From assembly GCA_040954595.2 (NCBI GenBank), contig CM082588.2, positions 6,324,001 through 6,388,000 on the forward strand: DNA of 64,000 nt. Direction: 5' to 3'. The stretch comes from Balanoglossus misakiensis (taxonomy: Eukaryota; Hemichordata). The position numbers were made by a program, and so were the translations under genes. Shown piece by piece: positions 25,901 to 35,426 of the stretch. A model generated the notes under the pieces. The model was not told the origin of the DNA, did no database searches, and saw only the letters and a program-made list of their open reading frames with translations. Positions within the stretch are counted from its first letter, which is position 1, and each line of letters opens with the position of its first letter.

Positions 25901-28900
25901 ACACATGAAAGTTACGACACATGCATAAATAGGAAAATAAAGTAAAGACACAAGTGGAGTAGACAGAGAACATTAAAATTGAAATGTAGCAAAATGTAAA
26001 TCTGCAATATACTGATCAGATGAATACATGTTGTTTTCCCCATGTGCCTGCAGGTACAGTACATGTACATGTAATTATAGAGTCAAGACACCTTAAAGTT
26101 CCACCCTTAATTACCTTAACTGAACCAGACAGCCATGAAATTGTGGAGCCATACCACCAGTGTATGCGCCCTGCAATTTTGTCTTACCCAACACCACGAT
26201 TTTTGCCCCATGGTGTCGACTAAGACACTCGATTCAACCCTTTCACCTCTGTAGAGGAGTCCAACCCAATTGTTTCAAGTTGGACCAATGTACAGGGGAC
26301 GGGGGGTGAAAGTGTCAACAACTGGAAGATAAGATGCTAAGCTACCTGGTTGCATATATACAAACCCTCATCTGATATATCTACGCAACATATGGTACAT
26401 TTGGTTCAAAATCTGATTGTTTTGCACTACCACTGTCTAGTTACGGATCTATCTCTTGTGGCAACCTGCCTTGCTACTTGGCTAACCTAAAAACCTGCAA
26501 AATGTAGTCAATGTTACTGTAAATATTAAAATACATAGTGCTATAAAAGTTGCTGAGTTCCAAAGTCAGTTGCGTGGATTTAGAAATTAGTCCAATGCAC
26601 AATTTTCTCTGAGCAAGTCTGAGTACACAGAATCTATTCTGCTGTTTGCAGACCTTCGCAATTTTGGAATAAAATGCGAAAGATTGGAAACTTTAAATCT
26701 TTTTCAGATCTCTGGAGCTTCACAATTTCATTGAAGTCTAATTAGCCAACGTTGAAACATGCAAAGAAGACCTTCGGAACTCAACAACACGTCATATACT
26801 GTGCAGATTTCTGTGCAAGTGGCGAGTGCGGGGTGAAATGTACGGTGAGTGTACCTTCCGTTTTGCCCTCGGGTTCAGTCTCGTGCGCCGCCTCCTCCAA
26901 GTCTGAACCTGAAAAACCAGACAGGATGGGAAAGAAAAAATGCCACGGTGAGCTGGACATGAAATGTGAGGTTGTGACGATGTTACAAGTTGGGGAGGGG
27001 GAGGGGGAGGGGGAGGGGAGGGCGAAGGGGGAGCAGGCATGCAATGGACACCATGCACTGAAATCAACACTTCCCGTTCATCAAAGTCAATCCAGTCAGT
27101 TTTCCAAAACACATGCAGTTTCTTTCTCCAAATATTTTTTTGCTGGTTCTGAAGAACAAACAGAGCTCCATACAGTAAATGATATAATGTCAAGTGCTTT
27201 AACACTTTTTGAAAGGAGAATTTATCCCTTCAAATGTACGTTGTTTTTTTCTTCCAAAATTTTTTTTCCATGCAATAAAACCCAAACACACTAAATTCAC
27301 CCAACCATACACCCCAACCCACAACATGCAATGGTTTGTCCCACAACAAAAAAAACAATGAAGACTGTTCCACTCTACAGGCAGAATAAGGAGCGCAAGG
27401 GTCACGGTTTGGTTGTTAAGATGTGAACTGAGTTTACCATTACAAATAAAATTCCATTACTTTTTAAAATATGTGCAAACACTTGTAGTTGCCTGTGACT
27501 TTCTTTATCATTAAAATAAATAATTTCTGTGACTAGTTTTACAGGAGCAAGCCAGATATGACAGTCAACAATTACTTTCAAATCCTGCTACTGGTCAATT
27601 TTTATAAAGAGAGATGATGTCAGTGTAAGCTAATTTCAAAGCTACATATATGTGTATAAATCATATGACGTTGTGGGGGTAGAGGGGGGGGGGGGCTCAA
27701 TTGAACCAGAACCTGGTATTATTATTATACTCTGTAAGGAATCCTGTGCAACTGTCATCTAATTTCATTACTGATGGAAAATCTTCCGCATTGTACTAAG
27801 TGCAGTCTGTATATGCAGTGAAATGTTTTCATTTTTAATCAAAGAATTCCCGCAAAGCAGTTCTTTTCCTGATTTTAGTTTATCTGTGACCCAAACAGTG
27901 AGATTTCTTTCCAATATTTAGCATGTATGCAGTAAATAAGCCCAGTAAAGTGCGTGCAAATCTCAAAGTGTACATCCGTGTTGGCTACGGCCATGCTGCA
28001 TATATAATTAGTACTTCTGGCAGAGGAAGCTCAATCACAATATTGTGACAATATCACTCATTTATGCGTGCAAGTTATAAAAGAAAACATAAGTAACGGT
28101 TTTAACTTATAAGAAAATAAAATTAAATAAAACGCGGGGATGCATAATATGTTGATTTCCCTTACCACTGTCGGATGTTACTGGGTTAGGAAGAAAGAAA
28201 AATAAACAACAACAAAAATAATGACTCAAGCGGAAAATAATATTGTGTGAGTTGGCATTTCTGCGCTTGTGTTGGCTTTCATTCTTGTCATCTTGAATAG
28301 CACACCCACCACCATTGTAGCTCGTGGCAAGCTGGTGGTATACATGTATGTATTAATTCTCAAATGTCCAGTTGAATTGCATGGTTCAGTTTATTTGATG
28401 TCCAATTTGGACTGGATGTCTGTGGTTTGACTGTGCATGTACAAATGTAATTAACTTATGCCTGCAAAACTATCACAACCTAGGGAGTGTTCAGTTGCTC
28501 AAGTACTATGCTTCAATTTATAATTTTCGTCAATTAATAACGTCATCTCTGGAACGGACATTAATTACAGCAGAAATCACATGAAAAGTCACATGTGAAC
28601 ACTGTGTAATTAAAATTATAATGCCAGTCCTTCCTCTGGAAAAAGTCTTGAACACGCAACACTTTGGAGTTGAGGATGACATCGGGTGGAAACTAACAAA
28701 CCAACCTACACCATCATTCAAATTCCAAACTAAAATAGCAGATAAAACTAATAGAAATTGAAGTTCGAATTTTCACAGACATACCATCTTCTTCATTTTT
28801 TGTAGTCGAAGTGAGAAGACAGATAATGAAAATCAGTGTTGTCATAGTTACACAGGTCAATATATATAGCTACATGCAGTCATCTTTCTGTTTTATGTTT

Positions 28901-31900
28901 CCATGTAAACACACTCACATCTGATGTGCGCACACTCAGATAATCGGTGTACATCTTAAAATGGTGCAAAATGTACACATGAACCTGAAACTGAGATATT
29001 ATCCATCGACTAAAGTTCAAAAACATTTTCTTCAAACTCAACAACTTCAATTGAGTACAATATAATTAGAATGGCTGATCTCCTGAAATTGAAGTTTAAT
29101 GTACAACTTTGAGTTTTCAAAACTGCATTCATGAAAATGAAAAATGTAATAACTTACTTTCTTCCTTTTCTTTGAGTTTTGTTCTGACATTGATGATGGC
29201 TGTCTCTGTAGCTTCCTCCTTGGCCAGTTGCACTTGTTTCTCTTTGTGTGCTTGCATCCGGGGTTTGATGATTTCATCCATGTCTAAAACCTGTGTGCCA
29301 AAAAAAGAGGGAATCATAATTTTGTTTCCTTTAAAGGCCGACTGAATGTGATGATGGCATGCAAGGCTCTCCCCAGCTTGCCTTGAGTGGTGTGGTGGCT
29401 CCTATATGCTGGCAGACTTTGTTTGCTAACTCAACTTTTTCACCTAGGTGCTGGTCGGGCCAGACCACCGCTGACCAGGGTGGGAAGAACCATGGGCATG
29501 GTGAACGAAAAAAAAAATCTAACCGTGAAAATTTGTAATTACTCCCAGGTTTGTTCCATGTTGCTCAAACAACAACAACATCTTTCAAAATGATATCAGT
29601 GAAATTCGCAACTTCTTTCGAATCACATTTATCAAAATGAGACATGTCCTATCTAAATGGTCGATTCCACCAAAAGAATCTAGCTAAAGAAAGTGAAATG
29701 CATTATAATAAGTGACTCAGTGAAAAATCTCGGGCTCTGACACTTACCGTAGCATTGTACTTCTGCCCAATCAGGTGACAGAGTGTCGTTTTCCCTGACA
29801 GAGGTGGTCCAGTAATGCACAGCTTGCATGGTGGCCTTGGCTGTGGACCCACCAAATACGGTCGGGGATTTTTCAAAAACTTGTCCATTGCGTCTTCGCT
29901 GGACAGCACATAGATCTTATCCAGAAAACTACAATAAGGGGTGAAAAAACAACAAAGATTAAGCACTTTCTGTCAAATGTAACCCCAACTTGTTGGAAGA
30001 TGGGCCTTAGCCCAAAAAAGAAAGAAAGCAATTTCACATTATGACAATAATTAACATATTCCTGTTCACATGCTATGATGGTTTGATACTCTGCACTCAT
30101 CATAAAACAATTCTACTTTATCTCAGTGTTTTTTCTCTTTTTGTTCCATCATTAAAGAGAGAGAGAATACCACAAGACCTGCATACCTGACAGCAAACTC
30201 TGGCTTTCCCATGACAACGTTTCCTTTCTGTAATTCCACAGGGCACGCCCTGCCCCACCGACTGCGCCGCCATCTGTATCGCGGGGCTACCATCTCATTG
30301 CCGGCCAGCGTCCTCATCAACTCATCCGTTTCCAGGTCCTCCGGAATCTCCTCTCCATCGGGATCATGCAGCCGGATGGGAACCGCGGCGCGGCGAAGGG
30401 TGAACGAGTTCAGCTTCGTCTGCAGGTCTTTGAAGACTTGGCTGCTGTTTTTGTTGGCGTCAATCTCAATCACGTACTGCTGGTCGTGGTCAGCCATATA
30501 GTCCTAGGAAACAAATAACAAACATTCAGTTTGCAAACAAAGTCAGTGTCCTTCAACTATCAGCAAAAATTTGTCTCACATTACTTGAAATTTTGATGCA
30601 CTTTGAAGTAACATGCCATTGTCTTCCTTTTTGGTCCAAAATAAACTAAAAAGGTACTTAAAAGTTGTGAAAATCTGACAATTTTTGACAAAAATTTTCG
30701 GCAGGTTTCTCACCTCCAACACTCTCAGCATCATGTCCTTGTAAGTTTGAATATTTGTGTCCACTTGCTGGGGAAGATCCTCGGGTCGCTTTACAAGTCT
30801 TTCTATGATTTCAAAACCGACCTCTACTGTCTCTTCCTCAGCCTGCAAAGAGAAACACAGATCGTTTAACATTTATTTTCAAAAATGAAATACCGGCAGT
30901 CTCACGCCACAGTTTGTCAGAAACGAGCCAAACCATTCACGGATGCGGGTGGTGCCATTGCATGCTTGGGCCAGAGAAACACAGGTTCAAAAGCGCCATC
31001 AATGTGCACATGCGCTCACTTTGTCTTAGAAATCAAGAGGGATACTGGACTTCACATTAAACAATCAAATAAAAATTCACTGTACAATCAATAAAATGAA
31101 AATGAAACTGGGAGAAAACTTCAATAAAACTTGTGATCAAATGAGCTTCATTATTGCATGTATCATCATTAAAATTTGACCGACGACCGAGTTAACGGAT
31201 ATTGATTCTGGAACTTGGAATCGAGGAAGTTTATATCATGATATGGATCTGCTACAACTTCATGAATACAAGTCAAAAGTTTCAATATTTTAAGGTATTG
31301 GCATAAGGTTGGTCAAATTCAATGTTTTTAAAGTGCATCATTTTGAAAAAACAGCAACGAAGATGATTGAATAATTGAGATAAAAAATCTACTTCATTAT
31401 CAAAAGCCAATTTCCACGCTATCAGACTACAGGAACTGGAACATTTTAAAGAATATCGAATATTTATTTTTGAAACACGGGACCCATTATATCATAATTG
31501 AATACCAAAAGACACGCTCGGAGAAGCCCACTTGATAAGCATGCAGAATGGATCAGGCAACGACAAATTGCACGGAAAAGGCAAAAAATTTTGAGAACCA
31601 GAAGGACTTCCTCCTGGAAAGCCAGGAGCTGTCTCTTCCTAGTGTTGGCCATTTCGAGTTGCATTTGATAGACCATCTCCCTGCGTATCCTCTCTTGGAT
31701 TTCATAAGCCTGTCGCATCATTCGCTGCATGTTCAGAACGGTAACAAGGGGATGCTGACAAGTTAGTGCCATTCTTGTTTTTGGAAAGTGGAGAGAGATC
31801 ACAAAGTCTAGCCACAGAAAGAGAGAGTTATCTTACTGGCAATTTCCAAATATCAGAGAAGATGAAACAAGACAAAGCCCTAGCCAAGTTCAACCCAGCT

Positions 31901-34460
31901 TTTTTTAAAGGGTTTTTGGGTAGAAAAGAAGAGCAAAAAGATGAAAGAGTTTAATTACAGGCAAACTGAAATGCTGCTTTAACCCTTTAACCCCCAGTTC
32001 CCTCTTTAGAGGTCCAGCCTCACCATAGAAAACAATGGGTTTGGACTTAAGCATGGTGGTGAAAGGGTTAAACTAGCTATCACAATCTACCAAACAGGTG
32101 GAATTCTAGTTCGGACTTGAATTCAAACTTTGTACGATAACAATGCTGGCTATATACACATAGGTTGTGTTGAGAAGATAAATGCTGGACATTTCATCAT
32201 GTTTCAGGAATTTGAACAAGAAACAAGATACAGCCAATGGAGTTTTAAGAATAATAAAATCAGGACACAATACACGCAATCATCAATCATACCTCCTCTT
32301 CTCCCATTTCTTCCTCTCCCTCCTCCTCCTCTTCCATTTCCTCCTCCTCTTCTCCCTCTTCCTTCTCGGGCTCCGGCTCGGGTTTCTCTGGGTCCCATTG
32401 CTCCTTGACGAACATTTCATTGGTGAGGGGGTCCACGCGCTGCCCTGTCCGTCTGTTGTGAAGGTCTGCGTCGGGCAACTGGGAAAGAAAAGGGAGGGGG
32501 GAGGGGCACATGGTTGATGTCAATGAACTGCTTATTGGAGCATAATGGTAACATACAGTGAAACCTGTCTATACTGAACTCTGTTTAATCTGGAAACCTG
32601 TCTACACTGAACACATTTTCCTGTCCCTTGATATGGTACCACTATGTTAAAAGGACCTCTTTATATACAGGATACCTCTGCAAACAAAACAATTTCCTCG
32701 GTCCCTTTGGTATTACTGGTAGGTTTAGACAAGTTTCACTGTACACACAACCTACCCATCTCAAAGTCTTCATCCAATACAAACTCATATTAACCTGTCC
32801 CCTCCCCCCTCTTTTTTAGTACTGCATACCGGTAGTTCTCACCACAACAGTTGAAACAGTAGGGTTGAACCAAAATGTTGGGGGTGACAAGGTCCAAATC
32901 CTCTATGGTAGGGAGCTGTGCAACAAAGGTGTGGTGTGCGTTTATATAATCAGAACATACCTTTAGATTGATGATGAAATCCGGTTTTAATTTCCAGTTC
33001 TTGACAAGTTCAAGTTGATCCACCACTCTCATGTAGTCTTCGCACAGAGACGGAAAGCCGTCCAAAACATAGCCTGAAAAAAGCATGCAAAGTGAATCAC
33101 CAAACTGCAATTTTATGTATGAAGCAGTACTCGACTTTATACATATCCCAGGGCCTGCAAATACTTCACAACACAAGAAAAATCAGCTACATCCAATGCC
33201 AAGAAGTCGAAATTCTCTCCCTGAGAAATAAAAAATCACATACCATGATGGTTAACTTCTGGAGAATTGATCTTATCTTCAATCATTTTGGCCACCATCT
33301 CTTCGGGCAGGGCCTCCCCCCGCAGAAGTATCTCGCTCGCCCTCTTTCCCATCTCCGTCTCCAGTTCCATATTTTGGTGGATGAGTTCTGTGGGACTGAC
33401 CAGCTGACAGCGCCAGTTCTGCGCCAGCTTCTTGGCGAGCGCGGTTTTCCCAGCTCCCGGTTTCCCCACCACGATGAAGCAGGTGGGTTTGGAATGTAAA
33501 AATCGGAGCTCACTCTGCCAGAGAAAACAACACAAGTTTTTACTGTTTGTCACATGAACTGCCAATACAAACGTGGCTGTGAGTTACCAGAATCATATAT
33601 TTCCCTCGGCCTATGGCCTCGGGAAATAGCATATGATTCTGGTAACTCACAGCCCCTCGGGGGTAATAAACGGCTGCTATGGCCCTCATGGCTAGGCAAT
33701 AGGTGTTCATCATGTACATGTAGTAAGTGGATGTTTCACCCACATGATCCACAAAGTCTGCCTACACACATATACTCAGAAGACATACTGGTAATTCAAA
33801 ACTGCTAAAGTGTAACATACCTGATACTCATCAAACGGATCTGCGTCCATCGGTTGCAATAGTTCGGAAATGGCACTGGCCTGTAGATCGCTGAAACTTG
33901 TCACACTGACAGCTCGGCTGTTGTCGGGGTCTAGTCGCCCTCCAGGCAAATCTGACGGACTACCCTCATCTACCGACTCCAAAGCATTCATCGTTGCTGG
34001 CCTTGTTTCTGCTAGGTCCAACGTTACACTAGGTGTAACAGCGGAAGGGTCTTCCTGTTTGGGGGAGATGGTGATCTATGGGTTACGGGCAAATCTCACT
34101 TACTACAGCGCAACAATTACATCGATATTCGCCCGCTGTCACAATTTTCAAAGTCTTTCTTTTTGAAGATAACACCGAAAACAGTGAAGTAAACATGTCA
34201 ACAAACCCAGGTTGCTGCGCCTTGCCCATGCAACTAACAACACCTTGACGAGGCGAAGACATGCGGTGAAAATACACTTTCGCGAAGTAAACTCATAATC
34301 TAAAGGAAAGGTAACATTTTACACCAAGTAATTCGTTATATACCAGGCAATTGCAGTTCTTTATGCTGCGCATGTATCCAAAATAGAGGTTTTTGCTAAC
34401 AGAAGTCAGCTGCTGACAACTTACCTCTCCGTTCTCCGCCATTTTGTTTTTGGTCTCCAT
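6070..34460 (-). CDS. AK9: Adenylate kinase 9 (multidomain nucleoside mono/diphosphate kinase), complete
   Basis: Thirty-six coding exons on the minus strand join with matching phases into one frame of 2,085 codons including the stop (about 2,084 aa), somewhat longer than vertebrate AK9 (about 1,900). AK9 phosphorylates nucleoside mono- and diphosphates with ATP or GTP. Four P-loop cores are visible: GKPGAGKT (about residue 107), GPPLSGKT (469), GPRGAGKT (1150) and GPPKSGKT (1588). Each is followed by an LDGFP-like motif. Between them lie CPV...NPxxY modules and acidic Glu/Asp linkers. The C-terminus has the AK9-specific LPMLGYMEQ and [15 protein letters not shown] segments. The start is [12 protein letters not shown] in exon 1 (34,425-34,460), and the stop is at 6,070. 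No frameshift or in-frame stop was found. Exon coordinates are in the group entries that follow. Weak spots are small linker exons, which could be missed or alternative. Confidence 0.93.
6501..6635. repeat. Dispersed repeat copy 2
   Basis: Contains 'aaacctgtgttactgtcagt', 'cctataaaagccatctgtct' and 'atagacaggttggacacc', related to the blocks at 341-490 and 15,038-15,122. It lies in an AK9 intron. Confidence 0.5.
9262..9432. repeat. Dispersed repeat copy 3
   Basis: Shares 'ttcttttaacatg', 'gtatagacaggtttccagat' and 'agacagggtt' in the same order with the copy at 58,044-58,232, 49 kb away in a macoilin intron. It lies in an AK9 intron. Confidence 0.6.
10386..10690. repeat. Compound ATGG/ACGG/ATGA microsatellite with duplicated flank
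   Basis: Two successive arrays of ATGG, then ATGA (the first also with GACG units), each followed by a near-identical unique segment starting 'atgacaggaga' (10,498-10,527 and 10,661-10,690). The whole repeat-plus-flank unit has been duplicated in tandem inside an AK9 intron. Confidence 0.85.
11390..14532 (-). other. AK9: AK9 exons 22-27: second YHS-like module and third kinase domain
   Basis: Exons: 14,320-14,532; 13,775-13,997; 13,548-13,609; 13,169-13,302; 12,494-12,782; 11,390-11,617 (3' phases 0, 1, 0, 2, 0, 0). Exon 22 has [20 protein letters not shown] through FINDPAPYV. Exon 23 has [13 protein letters not shown]. The [14 protein letters not shown] motif comes in exon 26, 137 residues later, because an acidic insert (end of exon 23 to exon 25) is placed between them. 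The usual Asp is Glu here. Exon 26 ends in a Lys/Arg/Glu helix and exon 27 is a Glu/Asp tract. Confidence 0.9.
13000..13080. repeat. Imperfect inverted repeat in AK9 intron
   Basis: About 29-nt arms near 12,994-13,022 ('gaactcaaagcgaggcca') and 13,050-13,078 ('ttgacctcgttttgggttc') pair with a few mismatches around a short loop. This looks like an old fold-back repeat. Confidence 0.5.
15038..15177. repeat. Dispersed repeat copy 4 followed by (CA)n
   Basis: 'acctgtctataattagacca', 'cctgtctataaaggccaggt' and 'gaaagtcccttgactggc' resemble the copy at 6,501-6,635. It is followed by a CA dinucleotide run at about 15,148-15,177 next to the exon 20 donor side. Confidence 0.6.
16072..16240. repeat. 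Small inverted-repeat pair in AK9 intron
   Basis: 'ggagagcatgttct' at about 16,079 and 'agaacatgctctccca' at about 16,223 form inverted arms of about 18-20 nt around a 130-nt AT-rich interior. This may be a degraded MITE. Confidence 0.4.
19858..20669. mobile_element. 802-bp non-autonomous DNA transposon with C/G-rich terminal inverted repeats
   Basis: The element spans 19,863-20,664. Its ends are 42-bp perfect inverted repeats that start GCTGCATTCACAAACACCTC and contain an eight-G run. It is flanked by the direct repeat CTAAG (19,858-19,862 and 20,665-20,669). The interior has no transposase frame but has several 'ttttcaaatccccccc'-like units near both ends and a roughly 90-bp segment present twice (about 20,195-20,280 and 20,425-20,515, each with 'gggagggggtgtccccctccca'). 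It lies in an AK9 intron. I do not assign a superfamily; a 5-bp duplication is seen in several. Confidence 0.8.
21404..22816 (-). other. AK9: AK9 exons 15-16: second half of kinase domain 2 and charged helix
   Basis: Exons: 22,586-22,816 and 21,404-21,504 (3' phases 2 and 1). Exon 15 carries [19 protein letters not shown], the counterpart of the kinase DGFPR motif with Gly replaced by Asn, and then ends in a Glu/Lys/Arg helix that exon 16 continues ([18 protein letters not shown]...). This is likely a single long charged helix or coiled coil. Confidence 0.88.
23179..28180 (-). other. AK9: AK9 exons 10-14: low-complexity linker inside kinase domain 2
   Basis: Exons: 28,166-28,180 (15-nt microexon); 26,855-26,908; 25,638-25,841; 23,628-23,678; 23,179-23,419. 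The first four begin and end in phase 1, so each can be skipped without a frame change. They encode Glu/Asp/Thr/Gln-rich sequence; exon 12 repeats TDQ and TE units (for example [15 protein letters not shown]). Exon 14 (phase 1 to 2) returns to conserved sequence: [19 protein letters not shown] and [12 protein letters not shown]. Acceptors and donors are canonical, but the low complexity makes microexon calls the least certain part of the model. Confidence 0.7.
26993..27022. repeat. (GGGGGA)n purine tract
   Basis: About 30 bp of G5A-type repeats on the plus strand, lying about 85 bases upstream of the AK9 exon 11 acceptor, where it reads as a C-rich tract on the transcribed sense. Confidence 0.7.
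29158..30842 (-). other. AK9: AK9 exons 6-9: first YHS-like module and start of second kinase domain
   Basis: Exons: 30,714-30,842; 30,187-30,503; 29,748-29,928; 29,158-29,290 (3' phases 0, 2, 0, 1). Exon 6 has the conserved [13 protein letters not shown] segment. Exon 7 has [19 protein letters not shown] and exon 8 finishes that module with [20 protein letters not shown], then [11 protein letters not shown]. Exon 9 is a helical, charged NMP-binding-like segment ([13 protein letters not shown]...). Order and motifs match vertebrate AK9 closely. Confidence 0.9.
32560..32743. repeat. Dispersed repeat copy 5
   Basis: 'acagtgaaacctgtctatac', 'ggaaacctgtctacactgaa' and 'agacaagtttcactgta' mark another copy of the same interspersed family, in AK9 intron 4. 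Confidence 0.6.
33575..33654. mobile_element. 80-bp fold-back hairpin in AK9 intron 2
   Basis: The left arm (33,575-33,598, starting ggctgtgagttaccagaatc) is matched exactly by its reverse complement at 33,631-33,654; inside, 'atttccctcgg' and 'cctcgggaaat' nearly pair as well. The RNA or single strand would fold into one long hairpin with a tiny loop. It looks like a small fold-back MITE. No clear target duplication was found. Confidence 0.65.
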
Positions 34461-35426
34461 AGCGATCACGCTAAATCTCGTGAGAAATTGACAGCGCTTG
34501 CGTGATAAAGCGTGGTCTCGGTTATGTTACCCAGACCCCTCTGCTTCTTCCGTTGGGCTCGTTGGCTCGTTTTGGGTCGTTACTCGTTAAAGGTATACGG
34601 TCACCTAAGGAAAATTAGCTATAGTTACCATGGCAAATTGAGATCTAGCCAATCACAGATTTTCAGTGGGTGGCACACGCGAAAAAAGAGCGCTACCATA
34701 TGTTCTTTAGAACGCTCAAATACGCCATTTCAGCCATATATGGGCGTATGCAAACTGGAGGTGACTATATACCTTTAATCGATGGTCATTTTTTGGCATA
34801 TAATACTCATTTAAGAAAAATTTCATTTTTGGGGATCCGAAGGTTTTGAAGATGCGCACGTTTATAAAGATAAAGGAATAACTAGGCGTTGGATCTATTC
34901 AAGATATTTTTTATTGATGATGAAGATGACCACTTGCTGTGTACCAATATGTAGTTGTTAATCATAAGTCATTTTTTCGCCCAAAAGAGTCCACTTCAAG
35001 TCAAAGACCATTTTGATAAAATTTAACTTTAATTTTACAATCAAACGACTAGTACATGCTTTAAAGGGTCTACGACATGCCTATACCCACAACACGTCTG
35101 CAACCGTGACTGAGATTTTACAATTTAGTCACGTAGCCGTAATTGGCAGTTGTCTATGGATAGTAATACTCACGCATGCAAGTGTAGGCATATGGAACGT
35201 AGATACATTTAAAACGGTATAGTTTTCACATTTATTAATACAATGCTGTGAGGTTCGATTAAACTAATTCATAAACTGAACAAACGCAATTATTAATATT
35301 TACGTAACATAGTTATGTGTATACCAAGATTACAGGTGATTATCCACTTGATAAACGTTTCATATGATCGAGATCAGCAAGGTCGTTAAACTGTGTCCAG
35401 GTCAAGTCTCGTCAACTCTCGTGTCA
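34461..35426. other. Intergenic region upstream of AK9
   Basis: This contains the AK9 promoter side (34,461-34,600) and the 3' region of the minus-strand secreted peptide gene. I see no coding exon. Confidence 0.5.
35231..35236 (-). terminator. Candidate polyadenylation signal of the 36-kb peptide gene
   Basis: AATAAA on the minus strand, about 190 bases downstream of the stop codon at 35,427. Confidence 0.4.

Larger units (their letters stand above)
32293..34460 (-). other. AK9: AK9 exons 1-5: N-terminus and first kinase domain
   Basis: Exons: 34,425-34,460; 33,821-34,054; 33,244-33,514; 32,961-33,073; 32,293-32,478 (phases at their 3' ends 0, 0, 1, 0, 0). Exon 2 encodes a Ser/Asp/Pro-rich leader. 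Exon 3 has the P-loop GKPGAGKT; exon 4 supplies GYVLDGFP and the strand FIINLK, 78 residues after the P-loop, which is normal adenylate-kinase spacing. In DGFP the usual following Arg is replaced by Ser. Exon 5 begins with a lid-like segment ([16 protein letters not shown], then QWDPE) and ends in a nearly pure Glu tract. Confidence 0.9.

Noticed and set aside
32830-32915. Possible extra AK9 exon ([13 protein letters not shown]...) with good acceptor and two donor choices
   Set aside because: Both donors leave a phase that breaks the frame into exon 5, and exon 4 joins directly to exon 5 in a way that matches the kinase lid order. I left it out.
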